Of a stretch of 64,000 nt of DNA, positions 14,901 through 27,384 are shown piece after piece. The stretch's first letter is position 1. The number at the start of each line of letters is the position of its first letter. The stretch is from Hydractinia symbiolongicarpus (lineage: Eukaryota; Cnidaria; Hydrozoa; Anthoathecata; Hydractiniidae), in NCBI RefSeq assembly GCF_029227915.1, contig NC_079876.1, forward strand, positions 6,076,001 through 6,140,000, read 5' to 3'. The translations under genes were made by a program, and so were the position numbers. The notes under the pieces are model-generated. The model made no database searches, had not been told where the DNA came from, and saw only the letters and a program-made list of their open reading frames with translations.

Positions 14901-17900
14901 GAAAGCTTAGGAAAAATCTAAATACGCCTTGCCCTGCTCCTGGTTATAATATGTTCGTAAAAGCACGGATAGAATAAGGATAATGAAGAACTTTTTCTCT
15001 GTGAGTTTTTATCAAACAGTTAACCGGTTATTCAATGTTAAAAGCACCTGCGCTCTTTTTTCTTTTTATCTTCAATATCTTCTACTTCTTCTTCTTTCTG
15101 AATAATTTCTTTTTCATCTTTTTTTAGCTTTTTTCGAATGCTGTCTGATACTTCACTGTTCTCCTGAAATAAATAAAAAATTTATCTGTCAACTACGCAG
15201 TGTGAGTGGCTGTACATCTTCTCATTTATTTTGTGAAAAGTTTATCATAACATACGCAGCAGTAACAATATTGAAATATTAACTTCACACAAAAGGCGGC
15301 CATGTTTTCCACTGTTTCTAATTCATACTGATTCAATACATTTGTCATATTTTGTTTTGGTACATAAGTATAAAACACATCAAAAGCATCGCGTCTATCA
15401 AAAAGTTACCACAATTTCTACAGCCATAAATTGATATGGGAGGAAGAAGAGCAAGAGAAACATATTTCGTACTTCCGCATATTATCACTGATGTCATAAA
15501 ACAAAAATATAAAAAAATTGACAAAGTGGCATGGTCAACAAAGATTGATCCGTTAGCTAGGTCAGAATGACGATTCGTCCCATGGATAGATGTCCAAGCG
15601 GCCTAAGGCGCAAGTCTTAGAGAAGCTGCCCCTTGAAGCCGGGAAGTTTAAAGTACGTGGGTTTGAATCCCACTCTATTCGAAAATTTAATCAGTTTTTC
15701 GGAAAGAAGCAAATTTCCATAAATAATTAACAATTTGTGTTGGCTGGCATAATATGACTCAAAACTAAACGATAAACGTGCAAACACTACAATTCTTTAG
15801 GGAGTGTGCAATAAAATGCAGTTTTATGACTTGTATAAAAAGCATAATGAAAAACAAAGGGGCTTACATTTTTTCTTTTTTCCGTAGGATCAATCGCTGG
15901 CTGTGAACTCAACTTTGGATCGTTCAAAACATCATGGCTACTTTTAATGTGATGTTCCTAACAAACCAAGATTTGCATTATACTTATACATGATTTTTAC
16001 ATACTTTTAACAGAAAGGAAATAAAAAAATACCTGATTTGAACTGAAAGCTAGTACAAAAAAGAAAGACAATAACAATTAATAAAATGATTGTTATTTTA
16101 ATGTTATTTCTCAACACAAAAGCAGAACAGAAAATTGAGAAAAGCTGCTTCAATCAACTGTTTCATTTACAGTCTGAGCACAACAGGAACCTATGGTGTT
16201 TTAACTCAACGATTTTCAATCAATATGTCTCAGGTTCAATACATGTTGCAGTAAAACAAAAATATCAGATGATAAAGGTATGAAAGACGTCTGATCATTT
16301 CAAATTTTCCTTAGCTTTGTGTCAAGACTTTGCATTCAGGAACTTAAATTACTTCTATGTTTTCTGAAAAGTATACTTTCTCACTCTAGCTGTTATTAAA
16401 AGAACATGCTCTGACTTTAAAAAATGTATTAGAAAGATTGTGTTATAACATTGCTTTTTGTTATACAATATGGAAGGAGAAGAATTTTACGAAAATTCCT
16501 CGCAGAATCTATAAGTTTTAAAACGAATTTAAAGCAGATGAACATGAATCTAAAGACATGTTATTTTCTTAGATTTACTACAGTCAAAATCAAATTTCCT
16601 AAAATCAAATTCCATGTAATTCAAAAAAAACCTTAGGGATTTCACTACCTTAGGGAAAGAATTTTTTGCAGAAAGAAACTTTTCCAGACCTTATTTTTAT
16701 GTAATTTTTATTTGAGATTTTGAGCAAAATTTTATCCTACAAATATTTCCTTTTATTTCCAGACACTCGAACGCAAAAATAATTCCACAAACATTCTGCA
16801 AAAAGTTCTTGCCTTGAGATTTGTCCAAAACTTTTAGGTAATTCAGGGAGTTTCAAAGCAAATTCCAAAGGAGGTTGAAGAAGGCTGTCCACCATGTGAA
16901 AAAAAAATCAGCAAGATAATTAGAATCCAACCTGTTGTCATATTCACATGCACTGTTACTAAAGGTTTATACTTTCCACTACACTTGCGGTAGTGGAGTT
17001 ATAAAGGAGGGGTTAATACGTAATAGTGTTTTTAAAAAAAGGCTACTGCATATATTTAACTGGTGTGTTTACCTTTGTAAATTGATCAGCTTCATCTTCA
17101 TCTTCCTCCGCTTCTTCTCCAAACGATAGCAACTTGTAATTTCTAAAATAAATGAACAATTTAGAATTTTATAACATGTTGTTTAATACTAACTCAGTGG
17201 GTGGTTGTTTTCTAGGAAAAAAATTATTCTTCTGTAAAGCAGCAAGTAATTTTTATATACACTCTAAGAACTTACCAGTCTCCAGGAGCGATTTTGAGGG
17301 TGTTGGTTTACTGGAAGGGGGGGGGGCTTATTAGAGGGAAGGAGGAGTTAAAAAATGTGCAAGGGTAGACTATCATTTGAAAATATACACAATAACACAA
17401 AACAAAAACTCGTTGAGTTAAAAAATTAAATCCAAAGGCGAAACCTTTCTTTAATATGCTAGAAGTTTTTAGATATTACCGTAAGTCAGTACTTACGGTA
17501 ATTTCTTTTTTCACCCTTTCCTCAAGCTCTGTCCTAGTAAAAGTAGCTTTTTGATTTGATTTAAAAGACTTTCAAACTTTTACTTATACAGGGGGGAGTA
17601 GATAAAGTAAACTTTTATTATAACGGTCCTTAAGATACACACCTACGAAAAACTTTAGAATGGCTAAGACCAACTTTTTTAACCTTGGGTTTTAGTGACC
17701 TAGAACATGCTGGCGTGTTAGATGAAAATTGTGTCCCTGATATGCAAGATTAACTTCCCTGACTATTGTGTACAGCAGAAAAGAGTTGATTATTGTATAA
17801 GCAAACGTTTTTCTCGTTCTATTTTAGGTAATCCAGTCATTAAATAAATTGTAACTGTTAACAAATAGATGAGAAATTACTTTGTGGCTTTTGATTTGCT

Positions 17901-20900
17901 TTTAATTTTTCCTTTTTGTTTTTCTTGTTCTTCTTCTTCCAATTGCTTCTTCGTTTTTCTTGCTTGTATATCATCAAACGGGTTTGAAAGGACCTGAACA
18001 GAAAAATTAAGAGATTTATGAATTTAAAGAAAATAAAGTTTGCATTTATGTTAAAACATGATAATGGATTGTAAAAAGGAGCTTCAATAAAAATAATAAA
18101 AATATTTTCATCAGTTTGTGCACGATTAAGAAATTGCATGTAATACTTTAGATCTATGATGCAAGCTTTTATGACTTTTTAATATCGGGTAAAAAGGCAG
18201 TATCTCTATATAAAACAATAAAATTAACCACAAAACTATTATTTATAAAACGTAACAAGACCACAACAAATTTTTCCAGATGATAATTTTGTTTCCTTTT
18301 CACTAAAAATCCCATGGAAAGGAGCAATAAAAGGACACTTATTTAGAAACAAAGTCACGGATGCACATTAATAGTCTACCTCCGTTTTAATAATCTTGGG
18401 TGGTGCATATGGTCTGTCATCTGCATCACTAATATCAAGATCGTTAAAGCGTATCATATTATAGATTGTGTTCCCTGTAACCTGTATAAGAAAGTATAAA
18501 AAATCTACAAATGTAATCAATAACATGAAATTATAAAAAAAGCAAAAAGTGGTGACTTAAGAAGAGGTAACAATAAACCTTGTTGATTTAAACAAAACAT
18601 TAAATCATTTGAAATTCAAATATTACATTTTTGAGTTTTCTCACCAAAAAAGTAAATCTACCTTTCCAAAGATTGTATGTTTCTTATTAAGTTCGTCAGC
18701 TCGGTCAAGTGTGAAGAAAAATTGACTCCCATTGTCATCAGCACCTGCATTTGCCATAGCAACCAAACCACGACGATTAAATTTAAGTCGTTGATGAAAT
18801 TCATCCTGATAAAAATGATTGTGAACCACGCAAATTAGAACAGAAGGAAATAGTACTTTATACAGCAGTTAAAAACAACATTTTTCTAATAATAGCCATA
18901 TTCTGTCTGTTTGTATTTGAGAAATAAGTTGTGCCACAGAAAAATGAAACTTGATGAATAAAAGACAGGCGAACATGTGAATTTATCCACATGTTTGCGT
19001 TCTATAAATTATATAAACATAATAGCAAAAACTAAAAAATGCCTTTAAATGTTTTAGTATGTATCGCAACCACATTGATAAATAAGCAATGTAAGTTTTT
19101 TACATTTTAGCATCATGGCATCTATACATCTTTTACCTTAAATGGTTTTCCATAAATAGACTCTCCACCTGAATGAGTAAAAGAAACAGAATTGTAAGTA
19201 AACATCTTAATATTGTGTTTAAAGTGCAACTTCTAATGGTTACGATGCCTTGTAAAGAAATAATTTTAAAATATAGCATATTGGACTTATTTTGTTTTTA
19301 AACCCAATTGAGACAAATCATATAACTATAACAAGGCTTCGGAGTAAGACAAAACAAATGTTGCGCTTAAACTTATTTTTACATGTAACTACATAAGCAT
19401 AGTTTTTAAAAAGACATGACAATTTTAAATTTTATAATTGCTAAATCGCTTTACAAACAATAAAACTATTTGACCAGCTTCAACCTCAATTCAGATAAGA
19501 TAGATTAAGCTAATAAATCTTTTTGCATCTGGTACAATCTCCTTTTTAAACCATATACCAAAACCGTACCTGTTCCTGTGCCAGTTGGATCACCTCCTTG
19601 TGCAATAAAACCTAAAATATAATAATGTAATTTTAGTGAAATTAATCCTTTTGCATGGAATTAGAGAGGCTTTTCAACAGGGATGCTTTTAAAAGAAGCA
19701 AGAACTTTTGTATGATTAGTAGTTGTAAGTTGTAAGCCTAAAGGAAAGAAAAATCCAGAACCTACAAGGACTTTTTAGACAAATTCACTAAAAAGTCCAG
19801 GTAGATTTTGTGAATTTCAAGGACAAGGTTTAAATAAATGTTATAAACCAAGTGAATTAACAGTTGACTCAGGTTGTCACAATATCATATTGGTTTAAAC
19901 ATTCAGGACAGACAATGAACATTCAGGCCATTTTGTAAGAAATTAGGCAGGCGTGCGGTAGATCACATGCCTCAAAAAGTCTGTGCGTGCGATCAAAAAA
20001 AATTTTTTTACAAAAACATTTCCTTTACCCCTGTACACTGCACAGGGGCTGCTGTTTTGGCGTAAGGAACATACAAAGTGCAAGTTCCAACAAGGTACGG
20101 CAAGGAATTTTAACCCGAATACGAAAAAGTCGTAAGCAGACTCGTTAGTTAAACTTTGTTATTACTTGTGGGGCAAACAGATATTTAAATTAAATTAAAT
20201 TACGGAAAGTCGAACGGCCGCTAATAATAATATTTAATAAACCTTCGATGAATCATAAAAATTATTATCTAAAAGAATATTTCGTTATTAAAGAAGTTTT
20301 TTTTTCTTATTAATGATATTATCTTTTAGTTATTTTAACTTAAATAATGCTGAATTTCTTTTAAATTCTTCAAAAGGCGACCTTACAAAGATTAAAATAC
20401 TGTTGCATTTTTTTATAAAATCATTAAAATAAAACTTGCGAAGCCTTAATATAGCCTGGTAGCTGGTAAATGGTAGCAATTAAATTGTGCGGTCTATTGT
20501 GAGTTCAGTAAAAGAATGATTGTTTATTTTTAGAGTTCAGTAAAAGAATGATCGTTTATTTTTAAGGTTTATTTAATAAATGTTCTTGATATAAATACAA
20601 TAATTTTTTATTACAGCAACGTTTTGCGAGTGCGATGAATCGCACGCCTAAACAAATCTGCACATGTGTGGGGGCGTGCGCGTGCGATCGCATGCCTCTC
20701 ACGAAATGGCCTGAACATTATAATATAGATTGGGCCTGTAGTACATAAACCATTGGAAGAGGGAGATCACTATCCTGTCACCACCTCTCTGTCTTTTTGT
20801 GCTTGCAACTTTACTGGCACAAATTTAAAACTTATATGTACCTGGCATATGTCACAATAATATTATAATAATAGTCAAATTTTAAAGTATTTAATATAAC

Positions 20901-22983
20901 TCCATGCACAGCTGAGCGCACTCACCTTTTACAACTCTGTGAAAAATAGTATTGTGATAATACCCCTCCATGCACAATTGAACAAAATTTCGACATGCTT
21001 TTGGTGCCTCTTTGGACCACAGCTCAATATCAATATCACCAAGTGATGTCTTCAAAAGAACCTAATAAATAAATTCTGTTTAATTTTGAAATTTAAGCTG
21101 ATTGGGTAACCCACAACAAGATTTATCAGTCATTATAGGCAAAGCTGTAAATGGTGTGCAACTACATGTGTTGTAGAGTGTAAGCACTGGTACAATACAT
21201 GATACAAATAATGTGCCTGCACCCTCCTTCATTAGCCATAACATTTTTTTTTTAAATTGCGATTTAGTGCTGAAAAATTTGTATTATTCTACAGAAGATA
21301 AAATCTAAATTTAAGGTTATTGTATTTTTGCATTTCGAAAATGGCAAACATGTGTTTTATAATGGTTTTTATATGTTACAGTACCACTTAAATGTAACTT
21401 TACGTGTACATGAGTTTTATGACATCGTGTAACGATCTCATGCCTACATAAAGAACCTTAGCAAACCTTTTTTTACGCATGAACTTAATTGCTTTCTATT
21501 GTTATCATCGTGTGCAAGTCATAACAATAAAATGAATCCTTTTGTTCTTATACATGTAAATTGCATGCTATCGTTTAAAAGTGTTAACGATCGCAAAAGC
21601 AAAAAGATATACATTTAAAAAAAAAAAATGAACACGCATAATGTTGAAGATTTTGTGTTTAATGTAAAATCATGTTTATGCCAAGAATGTAAAATCAAAG
21701 GGAATATACTAAAACTTTTTATGATAGCTTTGTACATTGTGCATTGCTACCTGTTTTATTATTTCTATTTTGAGAGCACTGTTTTGATACTCACATGACT
21801 TTCCTGATACTCGCGTGACTTTCCTGGGGCAAAGCCCAGAGGCAGACCGAGAAAGACTTTTGCAGGAGGTTATAAGGACAGACTTGATACAGAGGAAGTT
21901 GAGTTTATATCTAACACAGTCTAGATCAGATTGAAAGAGGGTCATTAATATACCCTGTCCAACCCATGCTAGCATGGAAAACGGACGTTAAGCCGAGAAT
22001 GATGATGATGATGTGCCTTGATTTTTGTGCATACGGCTAAAAGTGGAACTTGCGAATACTAGTTTTGGTCGATCAAAATAAACTTACTTGATGAAGATTA
22101 AAATAAATAAAGTAATTTGCCATTTTCGTCAATCTTAAGTTTTATTAATTTTTGTTGTGTTGCGTTTTGTTGCATTGCCGTAGATTGTTTAAAAATGATA
22201 GAAACAGCATTGTAAGAAGCGAAAAGATCGCTGTAAATCGTTTAAAAATCGGGATCGTAGAAATGATCGTTTCAATTCGTAAAAATGTAAAACGATGGTG
22301 GAGACGGTCCCGAAATAAAATACAACATTTAGGTTTATGTAAAAACAGTAAAATTGCGCGCAAAGCACAAGATTCTATCAAAGTATCATAATAATTCACA
22401 TGTAAAAACAAAAGACAATACATTGTCATTCATGAGTAGAAACAATAAAAACTTAAGGCTTTGTTAATTTTTTTTTCTGTTGTTCCCTTGATGGCTGTAG
22501 CAATTAAATATAACAATGAGTTACGGGAAGTTTACATGAGCTAATTATATTTTGCATGTGACACATCAATTCTATTGAATTGAACTCTATTTAAAAATAG
22601 CGCATGTATTTAACAATAGGTTAACAATAAGAACAAAGGTTTTGATGCTAACGAAGGTTTGTGTGAAGGTGATAAATATTGTGCACATGTAAGTTACATA
22701 TAAGCAGTACTAATTATCATTACCATATGTCCTTAAATTGCAATACCACACGGCCAGAAATAAAATACAAAAAGATTTTTAGGCAATAGCAATTCACCAA
22801 AATGAAGTACATTCTGATCCTACTGTCATTATTTATATTAATTTTTACCTGAATGATCTTTAAATGCTGTAAGGAACAGATCTACCAAGTTCAAGGACAC
22901 AAGCATGTATATTTCTGGTGAAAAAAACAAAACAAATGTACCTTTCCATTTGTTGGAGGTTCTTGAATATATATGTTGCTCAT
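11966..22983 (-). CDS. CWC27: Spliceosome-associated cyclophilin-type protein CWC27
   Basis: Fifteen coding exons on the - strand, all with GT-AG borders and matching phases: 22942-22983, 20926-21061, 19570-19611, 19137-19168, 18662-18805, 18380-18481, 17881-17993, 17073-17142, 15868-15957, 15048-15163, 14378-14472, 14103-14215, 13826-13956, 12796-12864, 11966-12047. They total 1377 nt, 458 aa, close to the roughly 470 aa of vertebrate CWC27. It starts [14 protein letters not shown], exactly where CWC27 starts. Residues about 12-166 form the cyclophilin domain ([37 protein letters not shown]). The position of the cyclosporin-contacting Trp of cyclophilin A is Glu ([13 protein letters not shown]), as in other CWC27 proteins, so strong catalysis is not expected. 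The rest is charged and helical (Glu/Lys-rich exons 7-12) and ends with the conserved acidic GWMSH and [16 protein letters not shown] segments. Family knowledge: a nuclear factor of activated spliceosomes, partner of CWC22/eIF4A3. Very high confidence. Confidence 0.97.
15584..15680 (+). tRNA. tRNA-Leu-like sequence, possibly degenerate, in CWC27 intron 9
   Basis: The acceptor arms pair fully (GGATAGA at 15584 with TCTATTC ending at 15680, one G-T pair), and the T arm is perfect (GTGGG-TTTGAAT-CCCAC). The A box (TGTCCAAGCGG) and B box (GGTTTGAATCC) each differ from consensus at about one position. The long middle fits a class II tRNA; TAG sits where a Leu anticodon would be. The anticodon stem (CAAGT) does not pair well with the bases directly after the loop. 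It pairs with CTTG at 15632 only if a short intron or insertion is allowed, and D-stem base 10 is mispaired. It may therefore be a pseudogene or the head of a tRNA-derived repeat. It lies antisense to CWC27. Confidence 0.42.
19921..20715. mobile_element. Non-autonomous inverted-repeat element in CWC27 intron 2
   Basis: The left end attcaggccattttgtaaga is mirrored by acgaaatggcctgaa at the right, giving about 20-bp imperfect terminal inverted repeats roughly 795 bp apart. Next to them the subterminal GCATGC-containing motifs are also mirrored (gatcacatgcctca against cgatcgcatgcctctca). Inside are a hairpin (cccctgtacactgcacaggg) and a tandem 33-bp duplication near 20500-20566 (gagttcagtaaaagaatgat twice). 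There is no open frame, so it must depend on a transposase supplied elsewhere. Superfamily and target duplication not resolved. Confidence 0.65.
21795..22013 (+). mobile_element. 5'-truncated non-LTR retrotransposon, 3' end only
   Basis: The stretch matches, in opposite orientation, the 3' end of the LINE at 29872-31138. Shared pieces include aaagcccagaggcagac, ggttataaggacagactt, the gaggaagttgagttta segment, gggtcattaatatacc, and a terminal run of GAT/ATG triplets. Both copies end at the same triplet tail, as expected for target-primed insertion with 5' truncation. No coding capacity remains. Confidence 0.75.
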
Positions 22984-24082
22984 AACCTTCTAAATTTCTA
23001 AAATGTAAGATCATATAGGTGTTTATTGACAAAATTTTATTGGAAACCAACTTGCAGATGTAAGTTTATATAACAGGCAATACAAGAGTCATTGGACAGC
23101 CAAACTGCTTTTACAATTCACTTATATCTTGAACATCTGCTATTACGTACAATACACAACACATTATAATTAATACCATTTAAGAATTATATATAATCAA
23201 AACAAGGTTGAACAAGCTTGTCGTAACATCCTCCTTCGTTATTAATTTCAAATCTGATTTAAAATCAAAAATAAAAATCAAATTTAATGCTGCGAAAAAC
23301 TTTAATCATTGTCAACTAAACTATAGTCCGTGAAATCATTTTGCATTTCAATTTTGATTTTCAATTAAGACTGTGCAAAAACATTAAAAGAACATGCAAG
23401 TATATCTTGCTGTATATACGAAGTTCGTTTATTTTATTTGAATTTATTAAGTTTTATGTTTAAATATTTTTTATTACTGGCAAAAGTCGAGTTTAATTCT
23501 TCAATACGTGTCTACCATGGAGAAGGGTGTTATGACAAGCCTATTTTTTTGTGTACTTTGGCATCATGCATCCAGTTAATGTTTTTTGTTCTGAAAGAAA
23601 AATAATAATTTATGCCACCAAAATTTTTTTAGATAAATTTGTTCTCTTGTTTCGAATTATCAAAAAAACTAGCTGTCAAGGTGAAAAGATAAAAAAATAC
23701 TTGCATGCTCAAAAACTTGTTTTTAAGTTATGCCCAAGAGTCTTTCTGGTGTGGTTTGAAAGTTATATACAGCAAGAATTATTCTTGTGCTGTTTTGCAA
23801 ACGAACATTATAATTGTTAAAACATTAAAATATAAAGACTTTAGATAATAGTCCAATTATAATAAACTAACTTTGGATAAGCAAATTCTTATATGACCGC
23901 CTTTAAAATGATATGATGATCTTACCATTACAGGTGTCTTTCACCTACCAATTATATTTATCCATAAAATCATGTGACTTAGTCTTCCTTAGCAATAAGA
24001 TAGCACACATTTCCCTTTCCTTTTTCACCTCACTAATAATCGCATGTGGTTTGTTATCAATCATTAACCAAATCTGTTAAGC

Positions 24083-24119
24083 ATGGCAAACAAAGAAGTC
24101 AAGAAAAACTTATATCGAG
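24083..24119 (+). CDS. Orphan candidate first exon, divergent from CWC27
   Basis: ATG at 24083 opens MANKEVKKNLYR and ends at a good donor (CGAG|gtaact), phase 1. The peptide is reminiscent of the extreme N terminus of TFIIA alpha/beta, where a Lys-Leu-Tyr-Arg motif precedes the first helix. I found no following exon encoding that helix in the window, and the peroxiredoxin leader exon follows on the same strand. It may be chance, or an isolated exon left behind. Confidence 0.2.
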
Positions 24120-25262
24120 GTAACTCTTTCGTTATAAACAGACCCTTCATAATGACCGACCCCTTATGCCAGGTCGGATGGATTGATTCTATCATGGATC
24201 AATTTCACTACAAGAGTGGAAAGCGGTATAAGAAGCAAGCCCTGGGCGTCTGATGAAGCCCTTGTTCCTTAGGTCATGCCTTTTTTACACCACACAACAT
24301 TCTCTACATACGATACTTCGAATCCTTCACTGGAGAGTAGGGATACCCAATCAAAAAAACAGTTTCCTTGTGGCACAAGTTGTTTATAATCTCAGACCCC
24401 TTACAAAAATCGACAGGAAAAACAATGGAGGTGGTAAACCGTGGACTAGTCCATTCAAAACTTTTTTTTTGAAATAAATTAAAATTTTAGATTTAGAATG
24501 TATATATAATATCAGTAAATATGCTAGTAGTAAATACAAAAGTTTGCATAATTTAACTATCTTCACCTTAAGGTCTACATTTTTCTGATTTTATTGGTTT
24601 TTCTGTTTTTATTCACATACATTGGTTAATTTTTATGAATTTGATCCTCTGTAATTATATAAATACATGTGCAACATCATTTTACTTTGCCAGATGATGG
24701 GAGAAGGATCTCCTGAAACGTCGCCTACTAAACTATCAGGTTCAAGAAATGATAAACTTTCCACAGTAATATGAATACTGAACAGACAAACTGAAATAAT
24801 ATCTTCAATAATAACTAAAAGCAGGCCTATCAATAAGAAAAAAACACCAGAGCTATAAATCGCTCCCCCAAGGTTACAATAATTTAAACTGGGTGAGCAA
24901 TCTGAATAAATAGAATAAGATTATAAACGCATATTTTATTATTGTCTTTTTTATTTATGTTATTTTATCTTTTTTATATATTTTGGTTCTTTCTTACCGT
25001 AAATAATAAGAAAGAGGACATTGATTTCCATGTGAGATGAATTAATATTGCTCAGGCAGAATTTTTTTTTTTAAATTTGGGGGAGCAATTAATGGCTCAG
25101 CTAGTTTCTCATCTCTCAGAATTGGGCGAGCCTTTGGGTGAGCAAGAGCAATTGCTCTCCCCTTATTGATAGGCCTGTAAAAGTGTTTTTATAAAGTGGA
25201 ATCCCATTAGCTTGTTTTAGACATTCTGGGAAGACACCAGTACTGAACAAGTTAGCTAGCTA

Positions 25263-26782
25263 CAGTACAGTCCAGATGTAAGCGTACGCGTACGCTCAAG
25301 TTTCACACCTTTTTCTCGGAGGCGGTAGTTGTTTGTCTTTTGTTCTTATTAATTATCTTGCGAGTCTTGTAAGTCATTAACTTGCGCGTAATAAACAAAA
25401 GATTATTGAAGAAAAAATAGCTTATTATAACTGCGCGTAACTATTGTTAAATAGTGTTAACATAACTATTCCCAATAGCATAATTGCAAATGTTATCAAC
25501 TCTATCAATGTGACACGAAGAGCCATTGTTTAATATTTTTATTAAACAAAAGTTTTGCGTGGAAACTAAATAAACTAGCGAGAGAAGGCATTGTTGGTTG
25601 CGCGGGTTAAATAAAGCTTTTAAGCGATAGAAATTATTATAGTTTAACAAATATTAAAACTTTAATTTTGATAGAAAAGCTATTTTAGATCGCATTTTAA
25701 AAGTTTAAAAACGAAAAACGGCGATAGAAATTTTTTTTTTTAGATCTCATTTTAAAAGTTTAAGAACGAAAAACGGCGATAGAAATGTTTTTTTAGATCG
25801 CATTTTAAAAGTTTAAAAACGGAAAACGGCAATAGTAATTTTTTTTTTTTTAGATCGCATTTTAAAAGTTTAAAAACGAAAAGCGGCGATAGAAATGTTT
25901 TTTTAGATCGCATTTTAAAAGTTTAAAAACAAAAAACGGCTATAGAAAAGCTTCGTTATATCACATTTTAAAAGTTTAATAACGAAGACGGGCGTTAGAA
26001 ATGATTTTTTAGAAAGTTAAAGAACGAACAACGGCGATAGGAAAGCTTCGTTAGATAGTGTTTTAAGTATTTAAAATGTTATCAACTCTATCAATGTGAC
26101 ACAGCGAGCCATTGTTTGATAGTTTTATAAAATAAAAGATTTGCGCGAAAACTAAATAGACAGCGAGATGCATTGTTTAAATCTTTTAAGAGATAGAGCT
26201 GTTGCGCGCTAGAAAAAAAAAGACAATGTTTTTAACAATAAAATGTAGCGTGATACTATAAAACGTCAAAAGTTATATTTTTAGATTTTTTCTTTCTTCG
26301 GTATTAAAATTTAATTTGTTTTCGAAATGTTATCGCGAAGGGAAAAGTCCCGAACGTAGGATTTTTCCGTTTGCGTTGCTAAACGTTGCTTTTTATAAAA
26401 AGAACTTTTAAAAGTTTCGCATGTTAAAAAATATGTTTCGACGATAAAGAAATATTACTAAAAGTTTTAAAAGTAGCATTAGTTTTTTTTAAAATATTTA
26501 GATCACTGGATTTGTTGTATTTTAAAAGAGCTTGTGTTTTTTAAATAAATCGAGATTAAAATCGCGTTACTATAATTAGTTTCGTTGTTTAAAAAAAATA
26601 AAAATTCAATGGCCTTTGCGTTTAATTTATTCTCGCGCAGAGTATTTTTTTTAAACAATGTTTCTTGCTATGCTTATTTTCGCGCAATTTGAAAGGAACT
26701 CGCTATCCTATTGTTTTTTTTAATGAAAGCAATTATTTTTGCAAGTTGAGCGTACGCGTACGCTTACATCTGGACTGTACTG
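25263..26782. mobile_element. TA-flanked, CAGT-ended non-autonomous DNA transposon
   Basis: Perfect 37-bp terminal inverted repeats (25263-25299 and 26746-26782) begin cagtacagtccagatgtaag and sit directly inside TA dinucleotides at both ends. CAGT tips with TA duplication are the Tc1/mariner pattern. Each repeat contains the perfect 16-bp palindrome agcgtacgcgtacgct (25281-25296 and 26749-26764). The body has no open frame. It carries an internal minisatellite (25678-26047) and a diverged duplication of about 105 bp (starting near 25492 and 26079: gttatcaactctatcaatgt). This looks like a miniature element mobilised by another copy's transposase. The superfamily call rests on termini only. 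Confidence 0.85.
25678..26047. repeat. Internal minisatellite of the CAGT-ended transposon, about 7 units
   Basis: Units of about 50-60 bp share the core aaaagtttaaaaacgaaaaa followed by cggcgatagaaatg and a T run ending in tagatcgcattt. Length differences between units lie mainly in the T runs. An isolated related unit lies at 43152-43217 in NDUFA7 intron 1. Confidence 0.85.
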
Positions 26783-27384
26783 TATTTTTATATTCCGAAA
26801 AGAAGTAGGTGCAATATCAGTGTGTCTGTTATGGCCAGTCTTGGAACACGCCTTGTCTTAGACTGGCCAGCCTAATCTTCAGACAGTGACAAATGGCTGG
26901 CCAGTCTTAAGACTGGACTGCCCAATCTATGGACATACGTGTCTAATCTTAGAACAATTGTGAAATACAAAGAGAACAATGAAAATTTTAAAGGAAATTC
27001 AAACCTTTTTCCAGCAAATCAAAAAGCTAAAAATTATACCATGTAAACCTAAACTTTTTATCCAATGAAGTTATTAGCTATATATAGCTAAATATTAGTG
27101 GTTGAATATGATTTTAAACATTTTATTTTTAAAATTTGGCTACTATAAACTGTATAAAAATGTGTAATACGTGCTAGCCATAGCTAGGGCTAGTTACAAT
27201 TTTTATTGTCTCTCTTTCTTATAACTATGATTCAACAGTATTGGCAAATACACTCAATTATAGTGCCATGTTTTTTTCTGCATGCGCAGAAATGGAGGTC
27301 ATGTGTCCGCTTGGTTTGTTTACATTTTTACCTCCATTTTAGCGCGCGCATTGTATATTACGTAATCACTTAGATGCGCGCGAT

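Noticed and set aside
22145-22429. Overlapping Arg/Lys-rich and hydrophobic open frames on both strands
   Set aside because: Both frames cover the same AT-rich DNA beside the LINE tail and lack any known motif or splice signal.
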